From Litoribrevibacter albus (GTDB lineage Bacteria > Pseudomonadota > Gammaproteobacteria > Pseudomonadales > Litoribrevibacteraceae): a stretch of 64,000 nucleotides of DNA. Position 1 is the stretch's first letter; each line of letters begins with the position of its first letter. The DNA lies in the NCBI RefSeq assembly GCF_030159995.1, contig NZ_BSNM01000003.1, positions 62,001 through 126,000 of the forward strand, in the 5' to 3' direction. Below are positions 17,303 to 26,401 of this stretch, piece after piece. The notes beneath the pieces were generated by a model. That model did no database searches. It was not told the DNA's origin and saw only the letters and a list, made by a program, of their open reading frames with translations. The position numbers and the translations under genes were made by a program.

Positions 17303-18070
17303 ATGAACCTAAAATCTTTCTGGGTTGCCCTTCAATTCTTCACGTTATTGCCTACCCCAAACCTTAAAAACGTCGAGAACAAAGATTTGGCGGACTCGGT
17401 GCTGTGGTATCCACTGGTTGGCGCTGTGATTGGTGCGCTTTTGTGGGTCTTAGCGGCGTTGCTGATGCCTTGGTTTTCCTCGTTAGTGGTTGCAGGAATT
17501 GTACTCCTTGTTTGGGTAGCGATAACTGGTGCTCTGCATTTGGATGGCCTCGCTGATTGTGCCGATGCCTGGATGGGCGGTTTTGGTTCAAAGGAACGCA
17601 CTTTGGAAATCATGAAGGACCCGGTCAGTGGGCCTATCGCGGTGTGTGTGTTAATCACTTGCTTATTACTCAAGTTTGCGTTGATTGAGTCCTTACTGAG
17701 CAGCAGCCTGGCGTGTGGTCTGATGGTCGTGCCTGTGATTGGCCGAATGTCGGCTGTATTACTGTTGTTAACCACCAAATACGTGAGGGAAGGCGGTTTG
17801 GGTGAGGCTTTGAGTCAGGAGCTGGATGCATCCAAAGCCTGGGGCATTCTAATTGTATTGGCGTTGGTGACGCTGGTGCTGCAACCTGTCCTGGCACTGT
17901 GTTTGTTCACTGTGTCGCTGGCTGTGTTCTTGGGCTGGCGACAGCGAATGATTCAGCGTATCGAAGGCTGCACCGGTGACACCCTTGGTGCCATGATTGA
18001 GCTGGTGGAGTTGGCTGCGTTGTTTGGTCTTGCGCTCTTTATTGGCGTTAACATTGGCCTGAACGGGTAA
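17303..18070 (+). CDS. cobS: Adenosylcobinamide-GDP ribazoletransferase
   Basis: CobS is the membrane cobalamin synthase joining AdoCbi-GDP to alpha-ribazole or its phosphate. The 255-residue polytopic protein has FFTLLPTP near the N-terminus, the family signature GALHLDGLADCADAWMGG (about residues 77-94) and MKDPVSGPIAV. AAAAGGAC precedes the ATG. It completes the nucleotide-loop group with cobU, cobT and cobC. Confidence 0.95.
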   Translation: MNLKSFWVALQFFTLLPTPNLKNVENKDLADSVLWYPLVGAVIGALLWVLAALLMPWFSSLVVAGIVLLVWVAITGALHLDGLADCADAWMGGFGSKERTLEIMKDPVSGPIAVCVLITCLLLKFALIESLLSSSLACGLMVVPVIGRMSAVLLLLTTKYVREGGLGEALSQELDASKAWGILIVLALVTLVLQPVLALCLFTVSLAVFLGWRQRMIQRIEGCTGDTLGAMIELVELAALFGLALFIGVNIGLNG

Positions 18071-18086
18071 GAGCAGGCCAATTGTT

Positions 18087-18419
18087 ATGACCGATACCAT
18101 GAGTGATGTTTTGATCGATCATCTCTTTTCGATGTTTGTGGACAGTTTAAAACCAGACTTTCAACAGCGTATTCTTAATGATCCCGAGCCTGATAGAGAG
18201 TTTGATGACATTATGATCGACGATGGTCGGTTTTGCTTTACCCTGAATGGCCTTCATCGTTTGGTTCAAACGGTCTATCCCATCGACTATTACGCTTTTC
18301 AACAGCGTTTATACGCCAGCAATCTCAATGAACGACTCGCAGAGATGGGGTTGTCTGTGGTTATGCATCAATCCACCGGGAAAGTCGCCAGTAATTGGTA
18401 TCGATTAGAAGAGCTTTAG
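18087..18419 (+). CDS. Hypothetical protein downstream of cobS
   Basis: A 110-residue soluble acidic protein that I do not recognise. The N-terminal half is helical and acidic (DPEPDREFDDIMIDD), followed by aromatic-rich LVQTVYPIDYYAFQQRLY. It has no signal peptide or Cys cluster. It begins 17 bases after cobS and ends just before the second B12 riboswitch, so it probably belongs to the cobU-cobS transcript. A second in-frame ATG at 18099 is an alternative start. Codon use resembles the neighbours, which argues for a real gene. Confidence 0.65.
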   Translation: MTDTMSDVLIDHLFSMFVDSLKPDFQQRILNDPEPDREFDDIMIDDGRFCFTLNGLHRLVQTVYPIDYYAFQQRLYASNLNERLAEMGLSVVMHQSTGKVASNWYRLEEL

Positions 18420-18474
18420 TGTCTCCCGTCGCGTCTAGCTTTCACTCGTCATATACATTACTATGCTTGCTGTT

Positions 18475-18700
18475 CAGGTGCCTGATGTGTCCATCATGTT
18501 TAATCGATTGATGCAGAAGGATAATCGGGAAGTATGGTAAGTACAGAGAGAACATTGCAGTACTGACTCCATCGCTGCCCCCGCAACGGTAAAAGAGTTG
18601 TTTAGCTAACCACTGGTTTGATCAAAACCGGGAAGGGATAAACAGGTAAAGTTCGAATTTTTGAACTACTCTTAGAGCCCGGAGACCGGCCTGACAAGTC
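18475..18700 (+). promoter_or_regulatory. Cobalamin riboswitch upstream of cbtB and the corrin-ring operon
   Basis: The element begins with CAGGTGCCTG (18475), contains GCCCCCGCAACGGTAA near 18577-18592 and ends with the B12 box GCCCGGAGACCGGCCTGA (from 18677). A 5-bp hairpin TGCAC/GTGCA at 18715-18729 sits directly before the cbtB ribosome site GGAG and may be the expression platform. It should couple cobalt uptake and ring synthesis to low B12. Confidence 0.95.
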
Positions 18701-18739
18701 CTTATAATAACCATTGCACGGTGGGTGCAGGAGAAGAAA

Positions 18740-18925
18740 ATGACCACTCAAGTTTCAAGTGCTCAGCACGCGAAAACACACGTTAAAGTTTCATCATTAG
18801 CACAGACTGCCGCTGCCATTATTTTTGGTGCCGTGGTTGTATTCGCGGTAGGTTTCTTACCAATGGATGCAGCGCACAACGCAGCGCACGATACTCGTCA
18901 CGCGATGGCCTTTCCTTGCCATTAA
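18740..18925 (+). CDS. cbtB: CbtB family cobalt transporter subunit
   Basis: The 61-residue protein starts at the ATG at 18740 (GGAGAAG upstream); the in-frame GTG at 18725 falls in the riboswitch-linked hairpin. It has one membrane helix (about residues 24-44) and a His-rich C-terminus (HNAAHDTRHAMAFPCH), the classic CbtB layout. CbtB works with CbtA in cobalt uptake and is nearly always riboswitch controlled, as here. Confidence 0.92.
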   Translation: MTTQVSSAQHAKTHVKVSSLAQTAAAIIFGAVVVFAVGFLPMDAAHNAAHDTRHAMAFPCH

Positions 18926-18956
18926 AAGTTTGCCACTAGTGACTTTCTAGTTGGTG

Positions 18957-19061
18957 CTTTGCCTATTCGTACTTTGTTTACTAGTGCTTGGTCTATTAGA
19001 ACTTGGTCTATTAGAACTTGGTCTATTAGAACTTTGTTTATTAGAGCCTAGCCTATTACAT
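18957..19061 (+). repeat. Seven-copy 15-bp tandem repeat between cbtB and cbtA
   Basis: Units start at 18957, 18972, 18987, 19002, 19017, 19032 and 19047. The central three are identical (CTTGGTCTATTAGAA) and the outer ones degenerate. A decayed 14-base relative may precede them at 18943. The array fills much of the 259-base gap. No convincing gene covers it. Confidence 0.9.
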
Positions 19062-19121
19062 ATGTGCGGTTAGTTCATCGCCACTGATTTTCCACAGTCT
19101 AAAAACTCGCAGTTGAATGAA

Positions 19122-19146
19122 CCTGATCCGGTCGGATTGGGCTTTT
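19122..19146 (+). terminator. Weak hairpin with short T-run before cbtA
   Basis: CCTGATCCG and CGGATTGGG pair over 9 bp (two wobble pairs) with a 2-base gap as loop, followed by CTTTT. It could lower read-through from cbtB into cbtA, but the tight loop makes it doubtful. Confidence 0.3.
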
Positions 19147-19184
19147 GTGCGTTCTAAATACTCGTTATGGAAGAGCTTTAACCT

Positions 19185-19967
19185 ATGTTATTTCGTCGAA
19201 TCATATTAAATGCCTTGCTGGTCGGCATCGTTGCCAGTTTTGTATTCAGTCTCCTTCAAGTTTATGTTGTTAATCCTATTATCTTCGCTTCTGAAACCTA
19301 TGAAGTGGCTGAAGAACCTGCCCCTGTGGCTGACCATCATCATGGTGAGGAAGCCGGTCATGCCCATTCTCATGATGAAGAAGCCTGGGCTCCGGAAGAT
19401 GGCATTGAGCGAACAGCCTACACCATGTCAGCCAATATCTTTGCGGGCATCGGTTACGCGGCAATCTTACTGGCTGTCATGAGTCAGTTGTCTTTGCAGG
19501 GTCTTACTCGTGTGAATCTTTTGAAAGGGATTGCTTGGGGGATTGGTGGTTTCATCGTGTTCTTCGGTGCGCCGGCCATTGGTATTCCGCCTGAAATTCC
19601 TGGTATTGAGGCGGCTCCGGTTGAGCACCGACAAGCATGGTGGATGCTAACCGCAGCTGCAGTAGCCATTGGGTTATTGGTATTGGTCTATGCACCGTTG
19701 AAGTTCAAAGCACTGGGTGTGGTTGCGATCAGCTTACCCTATCTTGTTTCTGCTCCACATCCTGACGGCCCGGCGTTTTCTCATCCTGATCCGGCAGCGA
19801 TTGTTGCGTTAACGGATCTACATCAACAATTTATTGTTACTACCTCAGTTTCGAACTTGCTGTTTTGGTTGGTGATGGGTGTAATGAGTGCTTGGGTATT
19901 GAACCGTTGGGTGCTGACACCAAACGTACTGAAAGGCCTAGGTCAGGATGAAACCGCAAACGCTTAA
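19185..19967 (+). CDS. cbtA: CbtA family cobalt transporter
   Basis: A 260-residue membrane protein with an N-terminal helix (about residues 10-35), a His/Glu-rich periplasmic-type loop (DHHHGEEAGHAHSHDEEA, residues about 50-67) and about five more helices. This is the known CbtA architecture, with the His-rich loop expected to bind cobalt. It follows cbtB on the same strand, separated by the tandem repeat. Its last 20 bases overlap the next gene, so they are translationally linked. Confidence 0.92.
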   Translation: MLFRRIILNALLVGIVASFVFSLLQVYVVNPIIFASETYEVAEEPAPVADHHHGEEAGHAHSHDEEAWAPEDGIERTAYTMSANIFAGIGYAAILLAVMSQLSLQGLTRVNLLKGIAWGIGGFIVFFGAPAIGIPPEIPGIEAAPVEHRQAWWMLTAAAVAIGLLVLVYAPLKFKALGVVAISLPYLVSAPHPDGPAFSHPDPAAIVALTDLHQQFIVTTSVSNLLFWLVMGVMSAWVLNRWVLTPNVLKGLGQDETANA

Positions 19968-21753
19968 GTTTCCTTTTACCGCAGTATCAGGGCAGGCTTC
20001 TTTCAAGCTTGCTTTGATTCTTGCTGCGATCAACCCCGCTCTTGGCGGGGTGTTAATTAGTGGCCCTCGTGGGTCTGCTAAATCTACGTTAGCTCGTGGG
20101 CTGGCGGATGTTATGCCAGCGTCGGCAAATAAACCTCATGAATTTGTTACGCTTCCGCTGGGTGCCAGTGAAGAAATGCTTGTGGGCACGTTAGATCTAC
20201 AGAAGGTCTTGGCCGACCAATCGGTGTCGTTTCAGCCAGGTTTATTAGCCAAAGCCGATGGCGGTGTCTTGTATGTGGATGAAGTAAATCTTCTGTCAGA
20301 TAACCTTGTGGATTTGCTGCTCGATGTCTCGGCCAGTGGTGTTAATGTGGTAGAGCGCGATGGTGTCAGCCACAGTCATTCCGCCGAGTTTATTTTGTTG
20401 GGTACGATGAACCCGGATGAGGGGGAATTGCGTCCTCAACTACTGGATCGTTTTGGTTTGTCCGTTGAGTTATCCAATCAATACAGTGTGGAAGAACGTG
20501 TCGAGATTGTGCGTTTACGTGAAGCCTTTGATCGAAACCCTGAGGTGTTTGTTCAGGACTACCAAAAAGCGCAAGCCACATTAACCGAGAGCATTCAAAC
20601 CGCCAGAACTCTACTGAATCAGGTGCAATGTGCTGATGAGTTACGCATTTTGATCGCTGAGAAATGCGTTGAGGCACATGTGGATGGTATGCGTGGTGAC
20701 ATTGTTTGGTATCGTGCCGCTGTGGCGCATGCAGCATGGCATCGGCGAGATCAGGTAACGGAAGAGGATATTCTGGCCGTTGAAGAGTTGGTGTTGGCGC
20801 ATCGTCGTCAGAACAGTAGCAATTCATCGAATCCACCACATTTTCCGAACTCTAATTCACAAAGACCAGAGTCTTCTGATACGCCTTCAAGAACGCCATT
20901 TTCGCGGCCTCAGGAATCAAAGAATCAACAAACCAAAGAGGGTTCCGAAGGGGATTGGGGCAGTATGTCTTCCACGGCTCAAGAACAACAGACTGTGGAA
21001 GCTTCCTGGCAACTCAATCCCTTGAATAAGAAAGCAGAGAAACGTTCTGCGAAACAATCATCTTTGGGAAAGCCTCAAACCCTTAGTTCCGGTCGTCAGA
21101 AAGGCATCGGGAGTAAGGGTGTGTATGCCTCGAAAACAGACGATAGCAAAGTTCATTGGTTCGGTTCTATGGTTAAGAACGCAGGCCAGATACCGCTGAA
21201 AGAACTGGTATTTCGAAAGAAACGAGAAAGTCAGCCCGTGTTGCATTTGGTGTTGTTGGATACGTCGGCGTCGATTCTCCAACATCAGAACTTTGCCAAG
21301 GCCAAATCTTTGGTCAGTGCCATTGCCAATCAAGCCTATCTGGCTCGTGAACAAATGACCTTAATGGGCTTTGGTAATCAAAAAGTAGAGACGTTACTGC
21401 CGAAGAAGCGTGCGCCAAAGTCACTCATTACCTTGTTGAATACTATTCCAGCAGCAGGAGGTACGCCGCTGCGAGAGATGCTTCAACAAGCCAAAGCTTT
21501 CCAGCAGCAACAAGTGACACAAATACCGAATTTACTCATAAAGACGTACCTCATTACCGACGGTCGAACCAGCCAAGCTTTTGATGATTTGGATTTACTT
21601 GGGCAGGTTACGGTTGTTGATACTGAAGACAGTCAGGTCAAACGTGGCAAAGCACTTCACATTGCCCAATCCTTGGTTGCGGAGTATTTCAAATTAACGG
21701 ATCTTTCGTTGCCTGAATTCACTTCACCGTCTTCTCACACTTTAAAGGTCTAG
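19948..21753 (+). CDS. ChlI/ChlD-type chelatase AAA-VWA protein
   Basis: The 601-residue protein joins a MoxR/ChlI-like AAA ATPase and a VWA domain. Walker A GPRGSAKST is at residues 39-47, Walker B LYVDEVNLL near 110, a polar Ser/Asn/Gln linker spans about 290-400, and the VWA has a DTSAS MIDAS motif near 438. Such ChlI-ChlD fusions energise metal insertion by CobN-like catalytic subunits. The large subunit is not in this window. It overlaps cbtA, tying cobalt uptake to chelation. Magnesium chelatase naming would be misleading here. Confidence 0.85.
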   Translation: MKPQTLKFPFTAVSGQASFKLALILAAINPALGGVLISGPRGSAKSTLARGLADVMPASANKPHEFVTLPLGASEEMLVGTLDLQKVLADQSVSFQPGLLAKADGGVLYVDEVNLLSDNLVDLLLDVSASGVNVVERDGVSHSHSAEFILLGTMNPDEGELRPQLLDRFGLSVELSNQYSVEERVEIVRLREAFDRNPEVFVQDYQKAQATLTESIQTARTLLNQVQCADELRILIAEKCVEAHVDGMRGDIVWYRAAVAHAAWHRRDQVTEEDILAVEELVLAHRRQNSSNSSNPPHFPNSNSQRPESSDTPSRTPFSRPQESKNQQTKEGSEGDWGSMSSTAQEQQTVEASWQLNPLNKKAEKRSAKQSSLGKPQTLSSGRQKGIGSKGVYASKTDDSKVHWFGSMVKNAGQIPLKELVFRKKRESQPVLHLVLLDTSASILQHQNFAKAKSLVSAIANQAYLAREQMTLMGFGNQKVETLLPKKRAPKSLITLLNTIPAAGGTPLREMLQQAKAFQQQQVTQIPNLLIKTYLITDGRTSQAFDDLDLLGQVTVVDTEDSQVKRGKALHIAQSLVAEYFKLTDLSLPEFTSPSSHTLKV

Positions 21754-21757
21754 GATC

Positions 21758-22393
21758 ATGTCTCAAGAAAACACGCAAACTACTGAACAAGTGTCATCGA
21801 CGGATCAGGAAAAACACCAAACACGCATGGCCTCCAAGAAAGCCGTGGTCGATGCGCGTATTGCCAAAGCTACCGAAGAGCGTGGCGTACTAATTTTGAT
21901 GCGTGGTAACGGCAAAGGGAAGAGCAGCTCTGCGTTGGGTACTATGGCCCGATCTGCCGGACACGGTATGAAGTGCGCGGTTATTCAGTTTATTAAAGGC
22001 CGTCGTGAAACAGGCGAGTATAAATTCTTCAAAGATCATCCATTAGTGGATTGGCATGTAATGGGTCACGGCTTTACCTGGGAAACTCAAGACAAAACCC
22101 AGGACATCGAAGCCGCGAAAAAAGCCTGGGCATTGGCGGAAGAACTTCTGCAAGACGAAAGTTACGACATGCTGGTGTTTGATGAACTGAGCTACATGTT
22201 CAAGTACAAATACCTGGAAGTAGAACCTGCGGTGAAAGCTTTGCAGAATCGCCCTAAGCATCAGAATGTAATCATCACTGGTCGTACAATGGCGACGGGT
22301 CTTCAAGAAATTGCTGACACCATTTCAACCATTCAAGATGACAAACATGCCTTCCGTTTAGGTGTGAAAGCACAAGCCGGGATTGAGTTTTAA
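21758..22393 (+). CDS. cobO: Cob(I)yrinic acid a,c-diamide adenosyltransferase
   Basis: CobO/BtuR transfers adenosyl from ATP to cobalt. The 211-residue protein has a family P-loop RGNGKGKSSSALG (about residues 49-61), VIQFIKGRRETGEYKFF and the C-terminal GIEF. It begins 4 bases after the chlID stop. A charged N-terminal extension of about 40 residues precedes the fold, as in CobO proteins. Confidence 0.95.
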   Translation: MSQENTQTTEQVSSTDQEKHQTRMASKKAVVDARIAKATEERGVLILMRGNGKGKSSSALGTMARSAGHGMKCAVIQFIKGRRETGEYKFFKDHPLVDWHVMGHGFTWETQDKTQDIEAAKKAWALAEELLQDESYDMLVFDELSYMFKYKYLEVEPAVKALQNRPKHQNVIITGRTMATGLQEIADTISTIQDDKHAFRLGVKAQAGIEF

Positions 22394-22395
22394 GC

Positions 22396-23742
22396 ATGAC
22401 AAATCTCATGAATATAGCGTTAGTTGCCGACCAACCTGAGACCGCATCTTGCCCAGCGCTGTTTTTAGCCGCACCTGCGTCAGGGCAGGGGAAAACCACG
22501 GTTTCAGCGGCCTTAGCGAGAATGTTGAAACGCCAAGGCAAAGTGGTTCGCGTCTTTAAAACCGGGCCGGATTACCTCGACCCGCAGATTCTTCATCAAG
22601 CGTCTGGTGAACCGGTTGAGCAGTTGGATATGTGGATGGCGGGTGAAGCCTACTGTCAGACTAAGTTGTTTGAAGCCGCTCGTGATGCTGATCTGATTTT
22701 GATTGAAGGCGCGATGGGGCTGTTCGATGGTGAGCCTTCCAGCGCCGATTTAGCAGCTCGCTTTGGTGTCCCTATTGCCTTGGTGATGGATGTCAAAGGC
22801 ATGGCGCAAACTGCGGCTGCGGTAGCGACAGGCTTGGTGAATTTTCGGGATGATGTTCAGTTCGCCGGTTTAATTGCCAACAACTGTGGCTCGGAACGTC
22901 ATCGCCAACTGATCGAAGATGCCTTGCCAGAGAACCTTCCGCTACTCGCGCATCTGGCACGTTCGGAAGACGTGGCCTTACCGGAGCGTCATCTGGGGTT
23001 GGTGCAAGCGTCTGAAGTAACCGACGAATTAGAAATACGTTTAAACAATGGTGCCGATTGGTTGGAACAGGCAGGCTTGGCTGATTTGTTAGCGCGTGTT
23101 CCGTCAGTAGATTTCCATATGGCAGAAATGTCTGATGTGCCTGAACTGTTAAAAGGCCAGCGCATCGCCATCGCCAAAGACGAAGCCTTCAGTTTTATCT
23201 ACGATGCCAATTTACGTTTGCTGGAAGAGATGGGCGCGGAGTTAAGTTTCTTCTCCCCGATTCATTCTAATGTTTTACCAGAGGCTGACGCACTGTGGTT
23301 GCCCGGGGGTTATCCGGAATTACATGCTGAAAAGATGGCTCAGAACCAGCCGATGATCGAGCAAATACAAACTTTTCATCAATCCGGTAAAGCGATTTTG
23401 GCCGAGTGTGGTGGTTTCTTGTATTGTTTGGAAACACTGACCGATTTGGATGAACAGCAATACCCTATGCTGGGTATTCTTACCGGACATGGTGCTATGC
23501 GTGGCAAACGTGGGTGTCAGGGCATGCAAACGGCTCCGTTACCGGAAGGAGAAATTCGAGCCCATGCTCATCATAGATCGCGCAGTGCAGATACGGATGA
23601 ACCGATTGCTCATGGCCGTCGTCAACGACACCCGGCACCGGGCGAAGCCATCTATCGAAGCAAGCATTTAACGGCGAGTTATCTCCATTTGTTTTTCCCA
23701 TCGAACCCCGAGGCGGTGGCGAAACTCTTCAAGCCTGAATAA
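22396..23742 (+). CDS. cobB: Cobyrinic acid a,c-diamide synthase
   Basis: CobB/CbiA amidates the a and c side chains with glutamine and ATP. The 448-residue protein has the dethiobiotin-synthetase-like ATP site (APASGQGKTTVSAAL, residues about 26-40), KTGPDYLDPQ, and a glutamine amidotransferase domain with LPGGYPELHAEKM and the nucleophile Cys in AECGGFLY (about 338). It starts 2 bases after cobO. A second ATG at 22408 is an alternative start. Confidence 0.94.
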   Translation: MTNLMNIALVADQPETASCPALFLAAPASGQGKTTVSAALARMLKRQGKVVRVFKTGPDYLDPQILHQASGEPVEQLDMWMAGEAYCQTKLFEAARDADLILIEGAMGLFDGEPSSADLAARFGVPIALVMDVKGMAQTAAAVATGLVNFRDDVQFAGLIANNCGSERHRQLIEDALPENLPLLAHLARSEDVALPERHLGLVQASEVTDELEIRLNNGADWLEQAGLADLLARVPSVDFHMAEMSDVPELLKGQRIAIAKDEAFSFIYDANLRLLEEMGAELSFFSPIHSNVLPEADALWLPGGYPELHAEKMAQNQPMIEQIQTFHQSGKAILAECGGFLYCLETLTDLDEQQYPMLGILTGHGAMRGKRGCQGMQTAPLPEGEIRAHAHHRSRSADTDEPIAHGRRQRHPAPGEAIYRSKHLTASYLHLFFPSNPEAVAKLFKPE

Positions 23743-23775
23743 TCTGTTGAGACAACCCCTTTGAGACGCTAATTC

Positions 23776-24948
23776 ATGTGGCCAGAAAGCAGTGAACAAG
23801 CCAAACCGCTCCGCACGGGCCTGACCACAGGTTCATGTGCGACTGCGTGTAGTTTGGCGGCCGCTCGTTGCTTGTTTTCTACTGCGGATCGGGCAAACGA
23901 GTTGTTGGAGTCTGTTTCTATTACGTTACCCACCAAGCGTTCTCAGGCACCCAAAGAAGTCAGTTTGTCGGTATCGGTTGAGGTCTTGTCAGAGCATTCG
24001 GCAAAAGCCAGCACCATTAAAGATGCGGGTGATGACCCGGATGTCACTCACGGTGCGACCATCTTTGTGGAAGTGACGTTGACCCAAACACCGGGAATTC
24101 ACTTTAAAGCCGCGAAAGGTGTAGGCACGGTGACCCGTGAAGGCTTGGCACTAGCGGTGGGCGAGCCGGCGATTAACCCTGTGCCGCGACAAATGATTAC
24201 CAATCACCTTACAAAATTGGCTCAGTTCCATGATTACCAAGGCGGCTTTGAAGTCGCCGTTGGCGTGGAAAATGGTGAGGTCATTGCCCAGAAAACCATG
24301 AACCCGAAATTGGGGATTCTAGGTGGATTGTCGATCTTGGGAACAACGGGAATTGTCCGGCCTTTTTCCTGTTCCGCCTGGATCGCTTCGATTCATCAAG
24401 GCATTGATGTGGCGATTGCCAATGGCGTTGATCACATTGCGGCCACTACCGGCAACAGCAGTGAACAGGCTATTAAAGCCCAGTACGATTTGAGTGAAAT
24501 GTCGCTGATAGAGATGGGCGATTTTGCCGGAGCGGTGCTTAAATACCTTAAACAACTGAATCAGACTCAAGCTGAAAAGCTGACGCAAGTTACCATTTGC
24601 GGGGGCTTTGGCAAGATCAGCAAACTCGCTAATGGCCACATGGATTTGAACTCCCGCGTGTCGTCCATCGACTTTCAACACATTGCTGACGTGGCGAAAT
24701 CGGCGGGCGCCGATGGAACTCTTCAACAACAGATTCTGGAAGCCAATACCACCATTCAGGCACTTAACTTGTGTACAGCAGCCAATGTTCCGTTGGCAGA
24801 TGCCATGTGTCGGTTGGCCTACCAAAAAGCCAGAAGCTATGTGCCGGAACACATCAAGCTGGATGTCTGGGCCATTGATCGCAAAGGCAAGTTTGTTGGG
24901 GCGTTTTTGAATGATGTGGGCGATGAAAACGGGGAGGGTGACGCATGA
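23776..24948 (+). CDS. cbiD: Cobalt-precorrin-5B C1-methyltransferase
   Basis: CbiD methylates C1 of the ring in the early-cobalt route and also occurs in some aerobic clusters in place of CobF. The 390-residue protein has the signature LRTGLTTGSCATACS near residue 11, KDAGDDPDVTHGA and GTTGIVRPFS. No strong ribosome site precedes the ATG. Its end overlaps the cobK start by 4 bases (ATGA). Confidence 0.95.
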   Translation: MWPESSEQAKPLRTGLTTGSCATACSLAAARCLFSTADRANELLESVSITLPTKRSQAPKEVSLSVSVEVLSEHSAKASTIKDAGDDPDVTHGATIFVEVTLTQTPGIHFKAAKGVGTVTREGLALAVGEPAINPVPRQMITNHLTKLAQFHDYQGGFEVAVGVENGEVIAQKTMNPKLGILGGLSILGTTGIVRPFSCSAWIASIHQGIDVAIANGVDHIAATTGNSSEQAIKAQYDLSEMSLIEMGDFAGAVLKYLKQLNQTQAEKLTQVTICGGFGKISKLANGHMDLNSRVSSIDFQHIADVAKSAGADGTLQQQILEANTTIQALNLCTAANVPLADAMCRLAYQKARSYVPEHIKLDVWAIDRKGKFVGAFLNDVGDENGEGDA

Positions 24949-25748
24949 GCATAACGCCTCTCTCTAAAGTGTTGGTTTTAGGCGGCACCTCCGAAGGTAA
25001 GGCGATGGTGAATCGCTTACTGGATTACGGGGTTCCTGTGGTGTACAGCATTGCAGGCTTGGTGCGAACTCCAGAGTTTAAACAAAGCGCAACACTGTGT
25101 GAGATCATTGATGGTGGCTTTTCATCGTATGGCGGTTTAGCGGAATATCTCAACACCCATTCGATTGTCGGTGTATGCGATGCCACGCATCCCTTTGCAA
25201 AAAACATTTCTGCCACGGCCTGGAAGACCTGCTCAGAACTGGGCATTCCATACTGGCGTTTTCAGCGATCGGAATGGCCTAAGCAACCGAAAGACGATTG
25301 GCAGGATTTTACCCATTGGCCGCCATTACTTAATTCCATCAGCTTGGGTAAAACCGTATTTTTCTCCGCTGGCCAACTCAACGATGAGTGCTTGCAGTGG
25401 CTGTTGGCCCATCCTCATCAGCAGATCAAACATCTATGGCGAACGGCGGTGGAACCTAAATCACCATTGCCGGATAACCTGATTGCCGTGAAAGCCATCG
25501 GCCCCTTTACCTTCGAGAGTGAACGTCAGTTGTTTACTGAGCATAAGGTCGATGTTCTAGTGACCAAAAACAGTGGTGGTGAGGCGACCATTGCCAAGAT
25601 CCAGGTCGCACGAGAACTCGGCTTGCCGGTGTTGATGTTGGCGCGCCCAACCCCCGTGCCTGAAAACGTTTGTTACGACGACTTAAATAAACTGGCAATG
25701 TTGATCATTAGCCAGTTAAAACTGAATCACATGATGCAGGTTCACTAA
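24945..25748 (+). CDS. cobK: Precorrin-6A / cobalt-precorrin-6A reductase
   Basis: CobK/CbiJ reduces the macrocycle with NADPH. The 267-residue protein starts with VLVLGGTSEGKAMVNRLL, contains ATHPFAKNIS and ends with VTKNSGGEATIAKI, all CbiJ/CobK signatures. It overlaps cbiD by 4 bases and precedes cobH by 11. Confidence 0.93.
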   Translation: MSITPLSKVLVLGGTSEGKAMVNRLLDYGVPVVYSIAGLVRTPEFKQSATLCEIIDGGFSSYGGLAEYLNTHSIVGVCDATHPFAKNISATAWKTCSELGIPYWRFQRSEWPKQPKDDWQDFTHWPPLLNSISLGKTVFFSAGQLNDECLQWLLAHPHQQIKHLWRTAVEPKSPLPDNLIAVKAIGPFTFESERQLFTEHKVDVLVTKNSGGEATIAKIQVARELGLPVLMLARPTPVPENVCYDDLNKLAMLIISQLKLNHMMQVH

Positions 25749-25759
25749 GGAATATATGC

Positions 25760-26401
25760 ATGAACTTTGACTACCAAATGAACCCGCAGAAGATCGAGTC
25801 GGAAAGCTTTCGACAGATCCGAGAACTCACAACACTCGATCACTTCAGCAAAGATCAACAGCAAGTGGTGATGCGTATCGTCCACAGTTTGGGCTTGCCG
25901 CATTTGGCTGAACAGGTTCGTTTTAGTGAAAACGCCTGCGAAGCTGGGCGAGAAGCGTTAGCCAATGATTGCCCGATTCTGTGTGATGTGGAAATGGTCA
26001 AACAGGGCATTACCAAGCGAATGATTACCAAAGCACCCTTGTGCTTTTTGAATGACCCAAGCGTTGCCGAGATCGCGAAATCTAACGGCGAAACACGTAC
26101 TATGGCGGCCTTGGAATTGTGGCGAGATCAGCTAAAAGACAGTGTGGTGATCATCGGCAATGCGCCAACGGCGCTATTTCGATTGCTTGAAATGATCGAT
26201 CAGGGTGCCGACAAACCGGCGTTAATTATCGGTATGCCGGTGGGCTTTGTGGGCGCAGCGGAATCCAAACAAGCGCTGTGGGATCATCATCAACAATTGG
26301 GCATTGAATGCATTACTTTGCTCGGGCGTGAAGGCGGCAGTGCTGTGTCGTCCGCCACCTGTAATGCGCTGCTGCGTTGTAACCGAGGTGAGTATTACTG
26401 A
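25760..26401 (+). CDS. cobH: Precorrin-8X methylmutase
   Basis: CobH/CbiC moves a methyl group from C11 to C12. The 213-residue protein has the CbiC features SFRQIRE, ILCDVEMVKQGITK and VIIGNAPTALFRLLEM, with the C-terminal GREGGSAVSSATCNAL. The stop codon shares one base with the cobL start (TGATG). Confidence 0.94.
   Translation: MNFDYQMNPQKIESESFRQIRELTTLDHFSKDQQQVVMRIVHSLGLPHLAEQVRFSENACEAGREALANDCPILCDVEMVKQGITKRMITKAPLCFLNDPSVAEIAKSNGETRTMAALELWRDQLKDSVVIIGNAPTALFRLLEMIDQGADKPALIIGMPVGFVGAAESKQALWDHHQQLGIECITLLGREGGSAVSSATCNALLRCNRGEYY

Noticed and set aside
20780-21025. Alternative frame within the chlID linker
   Set aside because: Shadow of the polar Ser/Asn/Gln linker of the AAA-VWA protein.
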